A stretch of DNA of 64,000 nt from Streptomyces sp. NBC_01754 (GCF_035918015.1 NZ_CP109132.1:1674001-1738000), one strand, 5' to 3'; counted from the stretch's first letter, positions 26,069 to 35,142 are shown. The notes: generated by a model from the sequence alone, not told the origin. Program-made: numbers and translations.

Positions 26069-27670
26069 GTGACCGAACCGCACGACGGAGAGATCCCCGA
26101 CGGCCTCAGCGCCGCCGAGCTCGGTATGTGGCAGTCCTTCCGCAACGGCACGACCTACGACCTGCGCACCCGCGATCCGGTGCGTGACGACCCCTTCGCC
26201 CCGTTCCCCTGGGGTCCCGAGCGCAGTGTGGACGCGCGTACGGTGGCACGCCTGCTCCTGGACGGTCCGCCGGCGCGCCCGGGGCGGGTGGCCGCGCTCA
26301 AGCTCAGGGGCGTGCGGATCGCCGGGAAGCTGGACCTGGCGGGCGGCAGGGTCTCCCCGTACGTGGAGTTCACGGGGTGCCGCTTCGAGCAGGAGGTCGT
26401 CCTGCCCGAGTGCCGCTTCACGACGCTGCGGATGGTGGGCTGCTCGGTGCCGAGGCTGGACGCCGCGCGGCTGCACACGGAGGGCGATCTGCATCTGCCG
26501 CGCTGCCGGGTCGAGCGGGGCATCCGGCTGACCGACGCCCAGATCGGCACGGACCTGCTGCTCAACCAGCTCTCCGTGGGGCCGGACCGGCGGGGCCGCG
26601 CCTTCGTCGGCGACGGGATGTCGGTGGCGCAGGACCTACAGGCTGAGATGATCGAGACCCGTGGCGAGCTGAGCCTGCGCGGGGCGACCGTCGGGGGCTC
26701 GCTGAGCCTGCGCGGCAGCCGGCTGCGGGCCGTGGACGGGCGACGCGCCCTGAACGCCCCGCAGCTCAGCGTGGAGCGCACGCTGTACATGACCGAGGCC
26801 TGGGTGAGCGTGGAGACGGGTAACCAGGGCACCACTCCCCCCTACGGCATCGCGCACGGCTCGGGCCCGGTCCCCGGGACGCTTGCCCAGGTGTTCGAGT
26901 GCCGGGGCGCGGTGCGGCTGGACGACGGGCGGTTCGGGGACGCGGTGGACCTCCACAAGGCCCGGTTCGTCCTGGGCGGGCCGGAGGAGCTGTCACTGCG
27001 CCGGATCGTCACACCCGAACTGCGCTTCAACGCGGAGCGTCCGGAGAAGGGCCGGGTGGTGCTCAACGGCGCGAGGGTGGTGACGCTGATCGACGTCTCG
27101 ACCAGCTGGCCCGGCCCGGGCGGGCTGGCCATGGGCGGCTTCGTGTACGAGAACCTCGTCCCGTACGGCCACTTCCCGCTCTCCCGCCGCCTGGAGTGGG
27201 TGCTGGCCGCGACCCCGGAGTACGTACCGGAGCCGTACGAGCGCCTCGCGACCGTGCTGCGCAGCTGCGGGGAGGACGCGGACGCCCGCGAGGTCCTGCT
27301 CGCCAAGCAGCGCCGCCGCCGAGAGACGCTGCCGGCGGCGGGCCGGGCCTGGGGCTACCTCCAGGACTGGGCGGTGGCGTACGGCTACCGGCCGGGGCGG
27401 GCCCTGGTGTGGATGGCGGTGCTGTGGGCCGCGGGGACGGTGGCGTTCTCGCGGTGCCAGCCACTGGCGATCAAGGACGACGAGCATCCGCAGTGGAACG
27501 CCGCGCTGTTCGCGCTGGATCTGCTGGTGCCGGTGATCGATCTCGGGCAGGCCGGTTACTGGCGGCTGGAGGGCGGCTGGCAGTGGACGGCCGCGGGCCT
27601 CGTCCTGGCGGGTTGGATACTGGCCACCACGGTGGCGACGGGCGCCTCCCGGCTGCTGCGCCGGAACTGA
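26069..27670 (+). CDS. Membrane-anchored protein with repetitive beta-rich domain, function unknown
   Basis: A 533-residue protein from the GTG at 26069, preceded by GGAGGTGAG. Residues about 80-350 show a regular repetition of short strands separated by polar turns (for example LKLRGVRIAGKLDL, VEFTGCRF, LSLRGATVGGSLSLRGS), as in pentapeptide-like or bactofilin-like beta-solenoids. Two membrane segments follow at about 443-461 and 505-523, so the repetitive domain is probably cytoplasmic. Streptomyces homologues are often labelled oxidoreductase, but I see no Rossmann or cofactor motif to support that. Confidence 0.75.
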   Translation: MTEPHDGEIPDGLSAAELGMWQSFRNGTTYDLRTRDPVRDDPFAPFPWGPERSVDARTVARLLLDGPPARPGRVAALKLRGVRIAGKLDLAGGRVSPYVEFTGCRFEQEVVLPECRFTTLRMVGCSVPRLDAARLHTEGDLHLPRCRVERGIRLTDAQIGTDLLLNQLSVGPDRRGRAFVGDGMSVAQDLQAEMIETRGELSLRGATVGGSLSLRGSRLRAVDGRRALNAPQLSVERTLYMTEAWVSVETGNQGTTPPYGIAHGSGPVPGTLAQVFECRGAVRLDDGRFGDAVDLHKARFVLGGPEELSLRRIVTPELRFNAERPEKGRVVLNGARVVTLIDVSTSWPGPGGLAMGGFVYENLVPYGHFPLSRRLEWVLAATPEYVPEPYERLATVLRSCGEDADAREVLLAKQRRRRETLPAAGRAWGYLQDWAVAYGYRPGRALVWMAVLWAAGTVAFSRCQPLAIKDDEHPQWNAALFALDLLVPVIDLGQAGYWRLEGGWQWTAAGLVLAGWILATTVATGASRLLRRN

Positions 27671-27711
27671 CCGCCGCTCCCGTCCCTCCCGGCGGATGCC
27701 TGAGCTCACGG

Positions 27712-27788
27712 GCCTCGAACGGCTGCTCCGACCCGTCCGGGAGACCGGGCCGGAGCGGCCCGAGGGGCGAATTCAAGCCGTTCGAGGC
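27712..27788. terminator. Large nested inverted repeat, probable terminator
   Basis: GCCTCGAACGGCT at 27712-27724 is a perfect reverse complement of 27776-27788. Inside it GCTCCG at 27725-27730 pairs with 27751-27756. A T/C-rich stretch (27790-27818) follows on the plus strand, so it can end the upstream plus-strand transcript. It is 42 bases after that stop codon. Confidence 0.6.
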
Positions 27789-27901
27789 ACCTTTCTTTGC
27801 TCTTTCTTGAATCTTTCCAGGGCAACCCTCGCGCTCGCCACAGAAGCTTCACAGGGTCCCTCTGGCGCCGCCTCCGTGACCGCTTTTCAATGGTCTGCAC
27901 C

Positions 27902-28924
27902 ATGGCATTCCTCCGCGCACTGCTTCGCTCCGCGCGCACGCTCCGGTACGGACCGGTGCTGTCCGCCGCGCTGCCCGCCGACGAGGCGGTGCTGCTCGAC
28001 GCCCCCGACGAGCGGCTCTCCCCCGCGTTGGTGGCGGCCGCCCTGGGGGACTTCGAACCCGCCGCGAAGCTCCTCGCCACCACGCGGGACGCCGACGAGT
28101 GGGAGGCACGCGACCGCTGCCTGGCCCGGCTGGTGACGTTCGCCGACAGCCGCGACGGCTGGCTGCGGCACTGGCTGGCGGCCGCCCCGGCCGATCCGGA
28201 CGCACTGCTCGTCAAGGCCGGGCTGGCGGTCCGGCGGGCCTGGGCGTCCCCGGCCCACGCGGAACTCCTGCGCGAGGTGGGCCCGCTGATCACGGCGGCG
28301 GCCGAGGCGGATCCCCGGGACCCGGTGCCGTGGCGGCTCGCGCTCGACCACGCCCGGGGGACGCACGCCCCGCACACCGTCTTCGAGGCCTTGTGGGAGC
28401 AGGCGCTGCTCCGCTCCACACACCACTACGGCTGCCATGTCGCCGCGCTCCAGTACCTCTCGGCCGCCTGGTACGGCTCGCACCGCGAGTGCTTCGACTT
28501 CGCCGAGCGGGCGGCCGAGGACGCCGTCGCCGACTCGCTGGTGCAGGCGCTGCCGGTCCGGGCGGCGTTCGCACTCCTGAGCGACGCCGGCGCCGCCGGG
28601 CGGGCCACGTCCGTACAGCGGGACCGGATCGACGCGGCCGCCGACCTCGCGATCGGGCTCTCCACGGGATTCCCCGCCGGTGACCCCTGGCCCGCCGAGG
28701 TCCGTAACCTCCTCGCCTGCGTGCTGGCGGCACGGGGGCGTGCGGACGAGGCACTGGAGCAGTTCCGGCTCATCGGGGCCTACGCCACGTCGTTCCCCTG
28801 GGCGTCGGTGGCCGACGACGCGCTGGGCGGATTCCTCGACACCAGGGCGGCGGTACGGCTCCGGGTGGCCTCTTCCACACCGTTGCGCGGACGGGCCGGT
28901 CACGGCGGACCGCGCGGCCATTAG
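27902..28924 (+). CDS. TPR-like helical protein, function unknown
   Basis: A 340-residue protein, almost wholly alpha-helical, with recurring Ala/Leu-rich helix pairs. The C-terminal part (AEVRNLLACVLAARGRADEALEQFRLIG) looks like a tetratricopeptide unit. HTVFEALWEQALL and YLSAAWYGSHRECFDFAE suggest a conserved core. The ATG at 27902 was preferred; one at 27890 would add four residues, and neither has a ribosome binding site. I do not recognise a characterised family. It is 11 bases before the start of the LON-domain gene but that gene seems to have its own promoter. Confidence 0.7.
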   Translation: MAFLRALLRSARTLRYGPVLSAALPADEAVLLDAPDERLSPALVAAALGDFEPAAKLLATTRDADEWEARDRCLARLVTFADSRDGWLRHWLAAAPADPDALLVKAGLAVRRAWASPAHAELLREVGPLITAAAEADPRDPVPWRLALDHARGTHAPHTVFEALWEQALLRSTHHYGCHVAALQYLSAAWYGSHRECFDFAERAAEDAVADSLVQALPVRAAFALLSDAGAAGRATSVQRDRIDAAADLAIGLSTGFPAGDPWPAEVRNLLACVLAARGRADEALEQFRLIGAYATSFPWASVADDALGGFLDTRAAVRLRVASSTPLRGRAGHGGPRGH

Positions 28925-28927
28925 GCT
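28922..28927 (+). promoter_or_regulatory. Candidate -10 box for a leaderless LON-domain gene
   Basis: TAGGCT, a good Streptomyces -10, ends eight bases before the GTG at 28936, so transcription should begin at or near the start codon. GTCACG about 17 bases further upstream is a weak -35. Confidence 0.55.
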
Positions 28928-28935
28928 TGAGCGTT

Positions 28936-29721
28936 GTGACCACCGCTCGACTGCCTCTCTTCCCGCTGAACGCGGTGCTGTTCCCCGGCCTCGTGCTGCC
29001 GCTCAACGTCTTCGAGGAGCGTTATCGCGCCATGATGCGCGAGCTCGCGGCGGCCGACGAGGAGGCACCGCGCCGTTTCGTGGTCGTCGCTGTCCGCGAC
29101 GGCCGCGAGAGTGCCCCCACGGGTACGGGGATGCCGGGCCGGGCCCCGGAGCCGGGCACCGTCGAACGCGCCCCGGGCGAGGGCTTCGGCCCCGACCCGA
29201 TCCAGGCCTTCCACCGGGTGGGATGCGTCGCGGACGCGGCGAAGATCCGGGAACGGGCCGACGGCAGCTTCGAGGTCCTGGCGACCGGCACCGTCCGGGT
29301 CCGGCTGCTCTCGGTCGACGCGAGCGGCCCGTATCTGACCGCCGAGGTGGAGGATCTCCCGGAGAACCCGGCCGCCGAGAGCGACGAGGCGGAGGGCACG
29401 TCCGCGCAGGAGGAGGCGGCGGCCCTCTCCGAAGGCGTTCTGCGGGCGTTCCGCGGCTACCAGAAGCGGCTCGCCGGAGCCAGCGAGCGCTCCCTGATCA
29501 CCGGGGCGGACCTGCCGGACGACCCGTCGGTCGTCTCGTACCTGGTGGCCGCGGCGGCCCTCTTGGACATCCCGACGAAACAGCGGCTGCTCCAGGCGCC
29601 GGACACCGCGACCCGGCTGCGCGAGGAGCTGGCCCTCCTGCGCAAGGAGACGGCCGTCATCCGGCATCTGCCGTCACTGCCGGCCATCGACCTGACCCGC
29701 GCCCCCACCAACCCCAACTGA
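28936..29721 (+). CDS. LON peptidase substrate-binding-domain protein
   Basis: A 261-residue protein consisting of the N-terminal (substrate-recognition) domain of Lon without ATPase or protease parts. LPLFPLNAVLFPGLVLPLNVFEERY at the start is diagnostic, although longer than in some homologues. GTVRVRLL and the central helix-rich region follow. An insert at about 60-80 is Gly/Pro-rich. Stand-alone forms occur widely in actinobacteria; whether they bind misfolded proteins is not established. The start GTG has a TAGGCT box just upstream. Confidence 0.88.
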   Translation: MTTARLPLFPLNAVLFPGLVLPLNVFEERYRAMMRELAAADEEAPRRFVVVAVRDGRESAPTGTGMPGRAPEPGTVERAPGEGFGPDPIQAFHRVGCVADAAKIRERADGSFEVLATGTVRVRLLSVDASGPYLTAEVEDLPENPAAESDEAEGTSAQEEAAALSEGVLRAFRGYQKRLAGASERSLITGADLPDDPSVVSYLVAAAALLDIPTKQRLLQAPDTATRLREELALLRKETAVIRHLPSLPAIDLTRAPTNPN

Positions 29722-29736
29722 CCGAGGACCCCGGCC

Positions 29737-30240
29737 GTGGCGAAGAAGCCGAAGAAGCAGCGGCAGCCGGGCGGCACCCCGGCGACGGTCGCGCTGACCG
29801 CGTCGGGCACCGCCTTCACGCTCCACTCCTACGACCACGACCCGGCCTCCCCGTCGTACGGCGAGGAGGCGGCCGAGGCACTGGGCGTCCCTGCGGCCCG
29901 GGTGTTCAAGACCCTGGTCGCGGACGTGGACGGCGAGCTGGTCGTCGCGGTCGTACCGGTGGCGGGTTCGCTGGACCTGAAGGCCCTGGCGGCCGCGGTG
30001 GGCGGCAAGCGGGCCGCGATGGCTGACCCGGCGGCCGCGGAACGCACCACGGGCTACGTCCGGGGCGGCATCTCCCCCCTGGGCCAGCGCAAACACCTGC
30101 GCACGGTACTGGACGCCTCGGCGGACGGGCACGCCACGGTCTGCGTCTCGGCGGGCCGCCGCGGCCTGGAGGTCGAACTCACCCCCGCGGCCCTGACCAC
30201 CCTGACGGGGGCCACCCTGGCCCCGATCGGCCGGCTGTAG
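29737..30240 (+). CDS. YbaK-type aminoacyl-tRNA deacylase (Cys-tRNA(Pro) deacylase-like)
   Basis: A 167-residue protein of the YbaK/ProX editing family, which hydrolyses mischarged tRNA such as Cys-tRNA(Pro). The catalytic-region lysine is Lys58 in RVFKTLV, followed by VPVAGSLDLKALA and GYVRGGISPLGQRK, both typical. The N-terminal 12 residues are basic and variable. The GTG at 29737 follows the preceding stop by 15 bases, so co-transcription is likely. Confidence 0.9.
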   Translation: MAKKPKKQRQPGGTPATVALTASGTAFTLHSYDHDPASPSYGEEAAEALGVPAARVFKTLVADVDGELVVAVVPVAGSLDLKALAAAVGGKRAAMADPAAAERTTGYVRGGISPLGQRKHLRTVLDASADGHATVCVSAGRRGLEVELTPAALTTLTGATLAPIGRL

Positions 30241-30258
30241 CCGGGACACGGTCCCGGC
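30240..30258. terminator. Short hairpin after the YbaK gene
   Basis: GCCGGGAC, three-base loop ACG, GTCCCGGC. It begins at the last base of the stop codon and could also end the converging DUF2567 transcript. Confidence 0.6.
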
Positions 30259-30491
30259 TCGGGTCCCGGGGGCCACGCCGAGGCCCGCCCGGCGTTCGAG
30301 GACCGGGCTCCCGGCTCGGTACCGGTTGGGCTCGCCTGGTCAGCTGTCGCGGGAGGACAGCGCCGACGGTGCGGAGACGGCGCCGGCTTGACACCGGGAC
30401 CGACAGGGCAAAGCCCCGGTTACGGAGAGGGGTGGGCAGGGGACACACCCGCCGCAGCCGCGCCCCGGTCAGCTCCCCCGCGTCGCACGCC

Positions 30492-31220
30492 CTACGACTT
30501 CCGCGGCCAGCCGCCCCCGGAACCGTCCCCCGCCCCGGGACCAGGCACGTCCTCGGACTCGGGCAGGCCCCCGGAACCCTGCGCGGGACCGGCCCCCCAG
30601 AAGGCGCCCCAGTCCGGCTCGGGATCCCTCGGCCCGAACACCCACGTCAGCAGCAGGTGCACGATCATCGCCGCGATCGGCCAGGCCAGGATCGCCGCCC
30701 CCACCGCACGCAGCTCCAGCGGCGCGTCGAACACCACGCCCTTGCCGACCTCCTTGGCATGGGCCACCACGTCCGACGTCGGCCCCAGCCACGTCCCCAC
30801 CCTCCACGCGACCAGCGAGCCGAGCAGCCCGCCCAGGGCGAGGCCCACCACCAGCGGGATGCCGCCGCGCCTGCGCAGGAGGAAGACGGCCGCGGCGGAC
30901 AGCAGGCCGAAACCGAGGGCCAGCAGCACGAAGGTGCCGTCCGCCCCGATGGCCTCCTCGCCCTCGCTGTCCTTGAGGTACACGGCCGTGTCGTCGGAGA
31001 CCAGCGGCACACGCGGCGCCAGCCACAGCCACAGCAGACCGAGCCCGATGCCCACCACCGTCAGCAGCAGGGCGGTCACGGCGCCCTGCACCAGCTCCGC
31101 GCGCCGCTCCGCCACCGTCGGCGCCGCCAGGGCGCCGGGCGCGAGGTGCGGCCCGGAGGGCGGGGCCCGCCACGGGTCGTGGGGGTCGGGCTGGTGCGGC
31201 GGCGTCGACGGTGCGTTCAC
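30492..31220 (-). CDS. DUF2567 membrane protein
   Basis: A 242-residue protein. A Pro/His-rich start of about 40 residues is followed by four hydrophobic segments. Between the first and second is an extracytoplasmic part with VSDDTAVYLKDSEGEEAIGADG, the pattern of DUF2567. The C-terminus is Gly/Pro/Ser-rich. The GTG at 31220 is used; upstream frame is not conserved-looking. The family's function is unknown. It is downstream of the ABC exporter genes on the same strand. Confidence 0.75.
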   Translation of the reverse strand: MNAPSTPPHQPDPHDPWRAPPSGPHLAPGALAAPTVAERRAELVQGAVTALLLTVVGIGLGLLWLWLAPRVPLVSDDTAVYLKDSEGEEAIGADGTFVLLALGFGLLSAAAVFLLRRRGGIPLVVGLALGGLLGSLVAWRVGTWLGPTSDVVAHAKEVGKGVVFDAPLELRAVGAAILAWPIAAMIVHLLLTWVFGPRDPEPDWGAFWGAGPAQGSGGLPESEDVPGPGAGDGSGGGWPRKS

Positions 31221-31320
31221 GGTGACATCGTGCCAGGCCGCCCCGGCGGACGCCGCACCGGACCGGACACGGCCCCGGACCCGGCGCCCACCGCCCGGAC
31301 CGGCACACCCCGGCCCGGCC

Positions 31321-32172
31321 TCAGCGCACCGCGGCCCGCCGGTACGCCCATGTGGCCACGGCCAGCGACAGCACACCCACCGCGGCACACACCGCGAGGT
31401 CGAAGCCCACCAGCGCCCAGTCCGGGTGGGCGTCGAAGGACCGGGACAAGGCCTCCACCCCGTACGTCGACGGCAGCAGGTCACGCGCCCAGCCGACCGG
31501 CCCCGGAAGCCGCTCGGCGGGCAGCACGCCCAGCAGCAGCGCCGCGGACATGCCCAGCTGCCCGAGCAGCGTCGCCAGCTCGGCCCGCGGCGCCAACAGC
31601 CCCAGCGCCGCCCCCAGGCCGGACAGCGCGGCCCCGGACAGCGGGATGACGGCGACCAGGACCCAGAGGTGGGTCAGGGGCAGCCCGAACAGCACACTGC
31701 CCGCCACCGCCGTGACCACGGTCCCCGGCACGGTGAAGGAGGCGTACGCGCCCGCCGCCCCCAGCACCACCGCGGCCGGCGGCACCGGCAGGGTGGCGTA
31801 GTGGTCGAGGCCGCCGCCCGCGCGGAGCTGGCCGAAGTACTGGGCGAGCAGGTTGAGCGCGACGAAGGCCACGACCAGCACGCTGGAACCGGCGACGACC
31901 GCCCGCGCCTCGGTGCCGCCGTCGACGACCCCGCGCATCAGCACCATGATCCCGACGGACTGGAAGGTCGCGACGAACAGCAGCGGGATCCGGGCCACCC
32001 GCGCCCGGGACAGCTGCGCCCGGTAGACCGCGGCCAGCGAGGGCAGCAGCCGGGCCCGCGGCGCGAGGGGGGCGGGGGCGGTACGCGTGGAGGTACCCGG
32101 CCGGCCGGCGGTGTCCCGGACCGGCGGTCCGGGCGCCCTCTGCGCGGCCTCCGCGGGAAGGATGCTCGTCAC
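31321..32172 (-). CDS. ABC transporter permease (ABC-2 type)
   Basis: A 283-residue protein with six hydrophobic segments after a 45-residue Pro/Ala-rich cytoplasmic N-terminus. The arrangement and the size match ABC-2 export permeases. It starts 38 bases after the ATPase gene, so the two should form one exporter. The cargo cannot be inferred; drug, lipid or antibiotic export are all possible. The start is GTG at 32172. Confidence 0.82.
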   Translation of the reverse strand: MTSILPAEAAQRAPGPPVRDTAGRPGTSTRTAPAPLAPRARLLPSLAAVYRAQLSRARVARIPLLFVATFQSVGIMVLMRGVVDGGTEARAVVAGSSVLVVAFVALNLLAQYFGQLRAGGGLDHYATLPVPPAAVVLGAAGAYASFTVPGTVVTAVAGSVLFGLPLTHLWVLVAVIPLSGAALSGLGAALGLLAPRAELATLLGQLGMSAALLLGVLPAERLPGPVGWARDLLPSTYGVEALSRSFDAHPDWALVGFDLAVCAAVGVLSLAVATWAYRRAAVR

Positions 32173-32209
32173 CTGGCGCTGCTCCCCTTCGACTTCGAAC
32201 AGTTCGTGT

Positions 32210-33238
32210 TCACGCCTTCACCAGCCCTCCGGCGGCACCCGCCGCCCGCGCCGCGTTGCCGCCGAGCGCCAGATAGACGTCCTCCAGACTGGGCGTGGCC
32301 AGTGTGAAGTCGTCCAGCGAGGAGAACGCCGCCCCGCCGGTCACCGCGGCGACCGCCGCCCGCGCCTCGTCCGGGCCGAGCCGCAGCACCCAGCGGCGCC
32401 CCGACTCCTGCGCCGACGCGCGGAGCGCCGCCACCTCCGGGACGTCCAGCGGTGCGCGCTCACGCCACACCAGCTCCACGCGGACCTCGCCGGCCACCCG
32501 CTCCTTGAGCCCGGTGGGGGTGTCACAGGCGATGACCTTGCCGCACTCCATGACCGCGACCCGGTCCAGGACGGTCTCGGCCTCGATCACGTTGTGGGTG
32601 ACGAGCAGGACCGTCGCGCCGTGTTCGGCGCGCCGCCGGTCGACGGCGGACCAGACGGCACGCCGGGCGACCGGGTCCATGCCGGTCGTCGGTTCGTCGA
32701 GGACGAGGAGGGGCCGCTCACCGACGAGTGTGGCGGCGAAGCAGGCCAGCCTCCGCTGGCCGCCGGACAGCTTCTTCAGGGGCCGCCCGGCGAGCGCGGT
32801 GAGCCCCAGCTCCTCCAGTACGGCGTCCCGCGCGTCCCGGGCCTCACGGACCGGCAGCCCGCGCAGCCGCCCGGTGGTCTCGGCGGCGAGGGACACGGTC
32901 AGCTCGTCGAGCGCGGTGGACTCCTGCCCGAGGTAGCCGATGAGCCGGGAGGCCCGCTCGGGATGGCGCACGAGGTCGTGCCCCAGCACCTCGACGCTGC
33001 CGGAGTCGGGCCGCATCAGCCCGGTGAGCTGGCGTACGAGCGTGGACTTGCCGGCCCCGTTGGGTCCGAGCAGCCCGAAGATCTCGCCGCGTCGGACGTC
33101 GAGGCTGATCCCGTCGGTGGCCCGCACCTCGGGGGTGGCGGCGCGGCCACGCCCGCCACGCACGGCGGGGTAGGTCTTGACCAGCTCACGCACCGCGCAC
33201 ACGGTCCCGGTCTCTGCCTGTGCTGCGCCCGTACTCAC
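32210..33238 (-). CDS. ABC transporter ATP-binding protein
   Basis: A 342-residue ATPase with Walker A (GPNGAGKST), Q-loop (GYLGQES), signature LSGGQ, Walker B LLVLDEP and the H-loop (VTHN). About 100 residues after the H-loop form a C-terminal domain like those in DrrA-type drug exporters. It works with the adjacent permease. The GTG start at 33238 has no strong ribosome binding site. Confidence 0.92.
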   Translation of the reverse strand: MSTGAAQAETGTVCAVRELVKTYPAVRGGRGRAATPEVRATDGISLDVRRGEIFGLLGPNGAGKSTLVRQLTGLMRPDSGSVEVLGHDLVRHPERASRLIGYLGQESTALDELTVSLAAETTGRLRGLPVREARDARDAVLEELGLTALAGRPLKKLSGGQRRLACFAATLVGERPLLVLDEPTTGMDPVARRAVWSAVDRRRAEHGATVLLVTHNVIEAETVLDRVAVMECGKVIACDTPTGLKERVAGEVRVELVWRERAPLDVPEVAALRASAQESGRRWVLRLGPDEARAAVAAVTGGAAFSSLDDFTLATPSLEDVYLALGGNAARAAGAAGGLVKA

Positions 33239-33336
33239 GAGGCACCACCCTACAGGCCGCCTTCCGGCGGCCGTCGGCGTACGGGGGTTCCGGAACTTCC
33301 CAGGTCAGGACCGTGTTCTCCGGCTCGTTCCGAACA

Positions 33337-33372
33337 GCCCGCGAGATCCGTGCGGCCCGCGAGATCTGCGCG
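33337..33372. repeat. 18-bp imperfect tandem duplication
   Basis: GCCCGCGAGATCCGTGCG at 33337-33354 is repeated at 33355-33372 with two changes, in the intergenic region between the NYN-domain gene and the ABC ATPase gene. It may be a slippage product or a paired binding site. Confidence 0.6.
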
Positions 33373-33426
33373 GGGGCCGGGGCCGAGCGGCCCCCGGTCC
33401 GGCGCGGTTCGGCGGGCGGGCCCGCC

Positions 33427-34764
33427 CTACTCGCCCGCCGGGGCCTGTCCGGCCGCGGTCGTCACGTCGATCTCGCGCCAGAATCCCGCCCGGATGGCAT
33501 AGCGGTCGTGCTCGTCGATCTGGTCGTCCTTGTGCGCGAGCAGCCCGAACCGGGCCGCGTAGCGGAGCAGTTCGCCGTCGATCCGGTGCGGGATCCGGGG
33601 ATACATGGTGGAGAGTTTTTGCAGGTGGGCCGTTTCCGGGAGGCGTTCCATCCAGCGCCGGGCGAAGACCTGTCCCACTTCGAAGGGGTCGCCGCCGACG
33701 GTGGTGATGTCCTCCTCCCGGTCCGCCCAGCGCTGCTCGGCGCTGGTGAGCTGGGCCAGGGTCGGCAGGGACACGGTCTCCGACGGCTCACCGAGCGGTC
33801 CGCCGCGCTCCACCCATCCCTTGTCGGACGACCAGCGCAGCGTGGCGTTGCCGACCGGCTGCTGTGCGGGGGCAGGGGCGGGGACGGCCCGGTCCCCGGC
33901 GGCGCGGAGGGCCGCCAGGTCCTTGGGAGTGGGGACGCCTTTGGGCTGGGTGGTGGGCTGCGGATGCGCGGTGGGCCGGGCGGCCGCTCCGGCGGTGCCG
34001 TTACGGGCGGCCGCGGCCTGTGCCTCCGAGGCGCGCTCGGCCGAGGCGGCGAGCGCGGCCTCGGGCAGCGGGGCGGAGAGGATCGCGGCGATCTCCGGGC
34101 GCGGGACGGGCGGGGGGGCGCAGACGCCGCCGGTGTCCTTGGCGCGTACCGCCTGGGTGATCCAGGTCCGGTCGAGCACCCGGCGCTCGTCGGCCTCGGC
34201 GACCAGGTCCTCGGACTGGTTGTAGTCCCCGTCGGCGGCCTGGACCGCCCAGAGGTGGACGGCCACGCCGTGTTCCTTGGCGGACATCAGTCCGGGCAGC
34301 AGGTCGCCGTCGCCGGTCACCAGCACCACGTCGGAGCAGGCACGGTTCCTGGCCAGCTCGGTGAGTTCGGCGTGCATCGCCGCGTCGACGCCCTTCTGCG
34401 CCCACCTCCCGTCACTGCGGGTGAGGGCGCCCAGCCGGACCGTCACCCTCGGCATCACCCGCAGCCGTCGGTGCTCCGGCTGCGGTACCCGGTCGGGGGC
34501 GCCGTCGAACCAGTAGATACGGAGCAGGGGTTGTTCCGTATCGGCTTCGGCACGCTCCCGCAGCCCCTGGATCAGTGCGGTGTGATCGACGGTGATGCGG
34601 GAACGGGCGGGCTCTCCGGCCAGCAGGCTCGCGGCTGCACCCAGCAGATAGCCGGCGTCCACCAGGACGACGCAACGGTCCACGCGTTCCACCCTCTTCC
34701 AGGGATTCGGGAACGGATCGGTGGACCTGGTCGTGGGGGCGGTCCGCCGGTCCGGGGTTCGCAT
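33427..34764 (-). CDS. NYN-domain putative ribonuclease
   Basis: A 445-residue protein. The NYN (PIN-like) domain spans about 28-200: LVDAGYL with Asp36, KGVDAAM with Asp127, and VTGDGDLLPG with Asp151-Asp154 form the acidic metal-binding cluster expected of a nuclease. A Pro/Ala/Gln-rich linker (about 220-310) leads to a C-terminal domain of about 130 residues with GGDPFEVGQVFARRW, resembling a winged or OST-HTH-like RNA-binding domain, though I cannot assign it. The ATG at 34764 has AAGGAA upstream. It may act on RNA in regulation or quality control. Confidence 0.83.
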   Translation of the reverse strand: MRTPDRRTAPTTRSTDPFPNPWKRVERVDRCVVLVDAGYLLGAAASLLAGEPARSRITVDHTALIQGLRERAEADTEQPLLRIYWFDGAPDRVPQPEHRRLRVMPRVTVRLGALTRSDGRWAQKGVDAAMHAELTELARNRACSDVVLVTGDGDLLPGLMSAKEHGVAVHLWAVQAADGDYNQSEDLVAEADERRVLDRTWITQAVRAKDTGGVCAPPPVPRPEIAAILSAPLPEAALAASAERASEAQAAAARNGTAGAAARPTAHPQPTTQPKGVPTPKDLAALRAAGDRAVPAPAPAQQPVGNATLRWSSDKGWVERGGPLGEPSETVSLPTLAQLTSAEQRWADREEDITTVGGDPFEVGQVFARRWMERLPETAHLQKLSTMYPRIPHRIDGELLRYAARFGLLAHKDDQIDEHDRYAIRAGFWREIDVTTAAGQAPAGE

Positions 34765-34963
34765 ACTCAGGGTTTCCTTCGAGTCTGCCTGACGGAGCGG
34801 GCGTTGACGTCGGGAACTCGATCATCGGCGTGGCGGATCGGGAAAACGGCGCATGATACAGGTCGCATCACACTGAGTAATGATCCAATATGCGGCTTAT
34901 CGGGTGGTATGTGAATCTGACAGCGGTCCTGGCCCGCACGATTCCCCACAGGAGGCATCACCC

Positions 34964-35137
34964 ATGGCCAAGAACAAGAACCGCAAGCAGAGCAGTCGGC
35001 ACGACCGGGTCTCCCCCGCCGAGCGCGGCACGGACGACGCCAAGTCGACCGCGTTCGAGTCGCAGGAGCGGTCGCAGGCCCAGGGCAGCCCCGCGGACGT
35101 GGCGCGTAAGCACCAGCGCCGCTTCGGCCACAACTGA
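34964..35137 (+). CDS. Small charged hydrophilic protein (57 residues)
   Basis: The ORF begins 9 bases after AGGAGG (34950-34955), one of the best ribosome binding sites in the window. The product is rich in Lys, Arg, Ser, Gln, starts MAKNKNRKQSS and ends RKHQRRFGHN; it is probably unfolded or nucleic-acid associated. Similar short proteins are widespread in Streptomyces, but I know of no function. It is followed by a strong hairpin. Confidence 0.78.
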   Translation: MAKNKNRKQSSRHDRVSPAERGTDDAKSTAFESQERSQAQGSPADVARKHQRRFGHN

Positions 35138-35142
35138 CCGGT

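Noticed and set aside
30369..31649. Plus-strand frames over the DUF2567 and ABC permease region, with a TTGACA-like sequence near 30388
   Set aside because: No -10 at a proper distance, and the minus-strand genes have membrane-protein patterns and conserved motifs.
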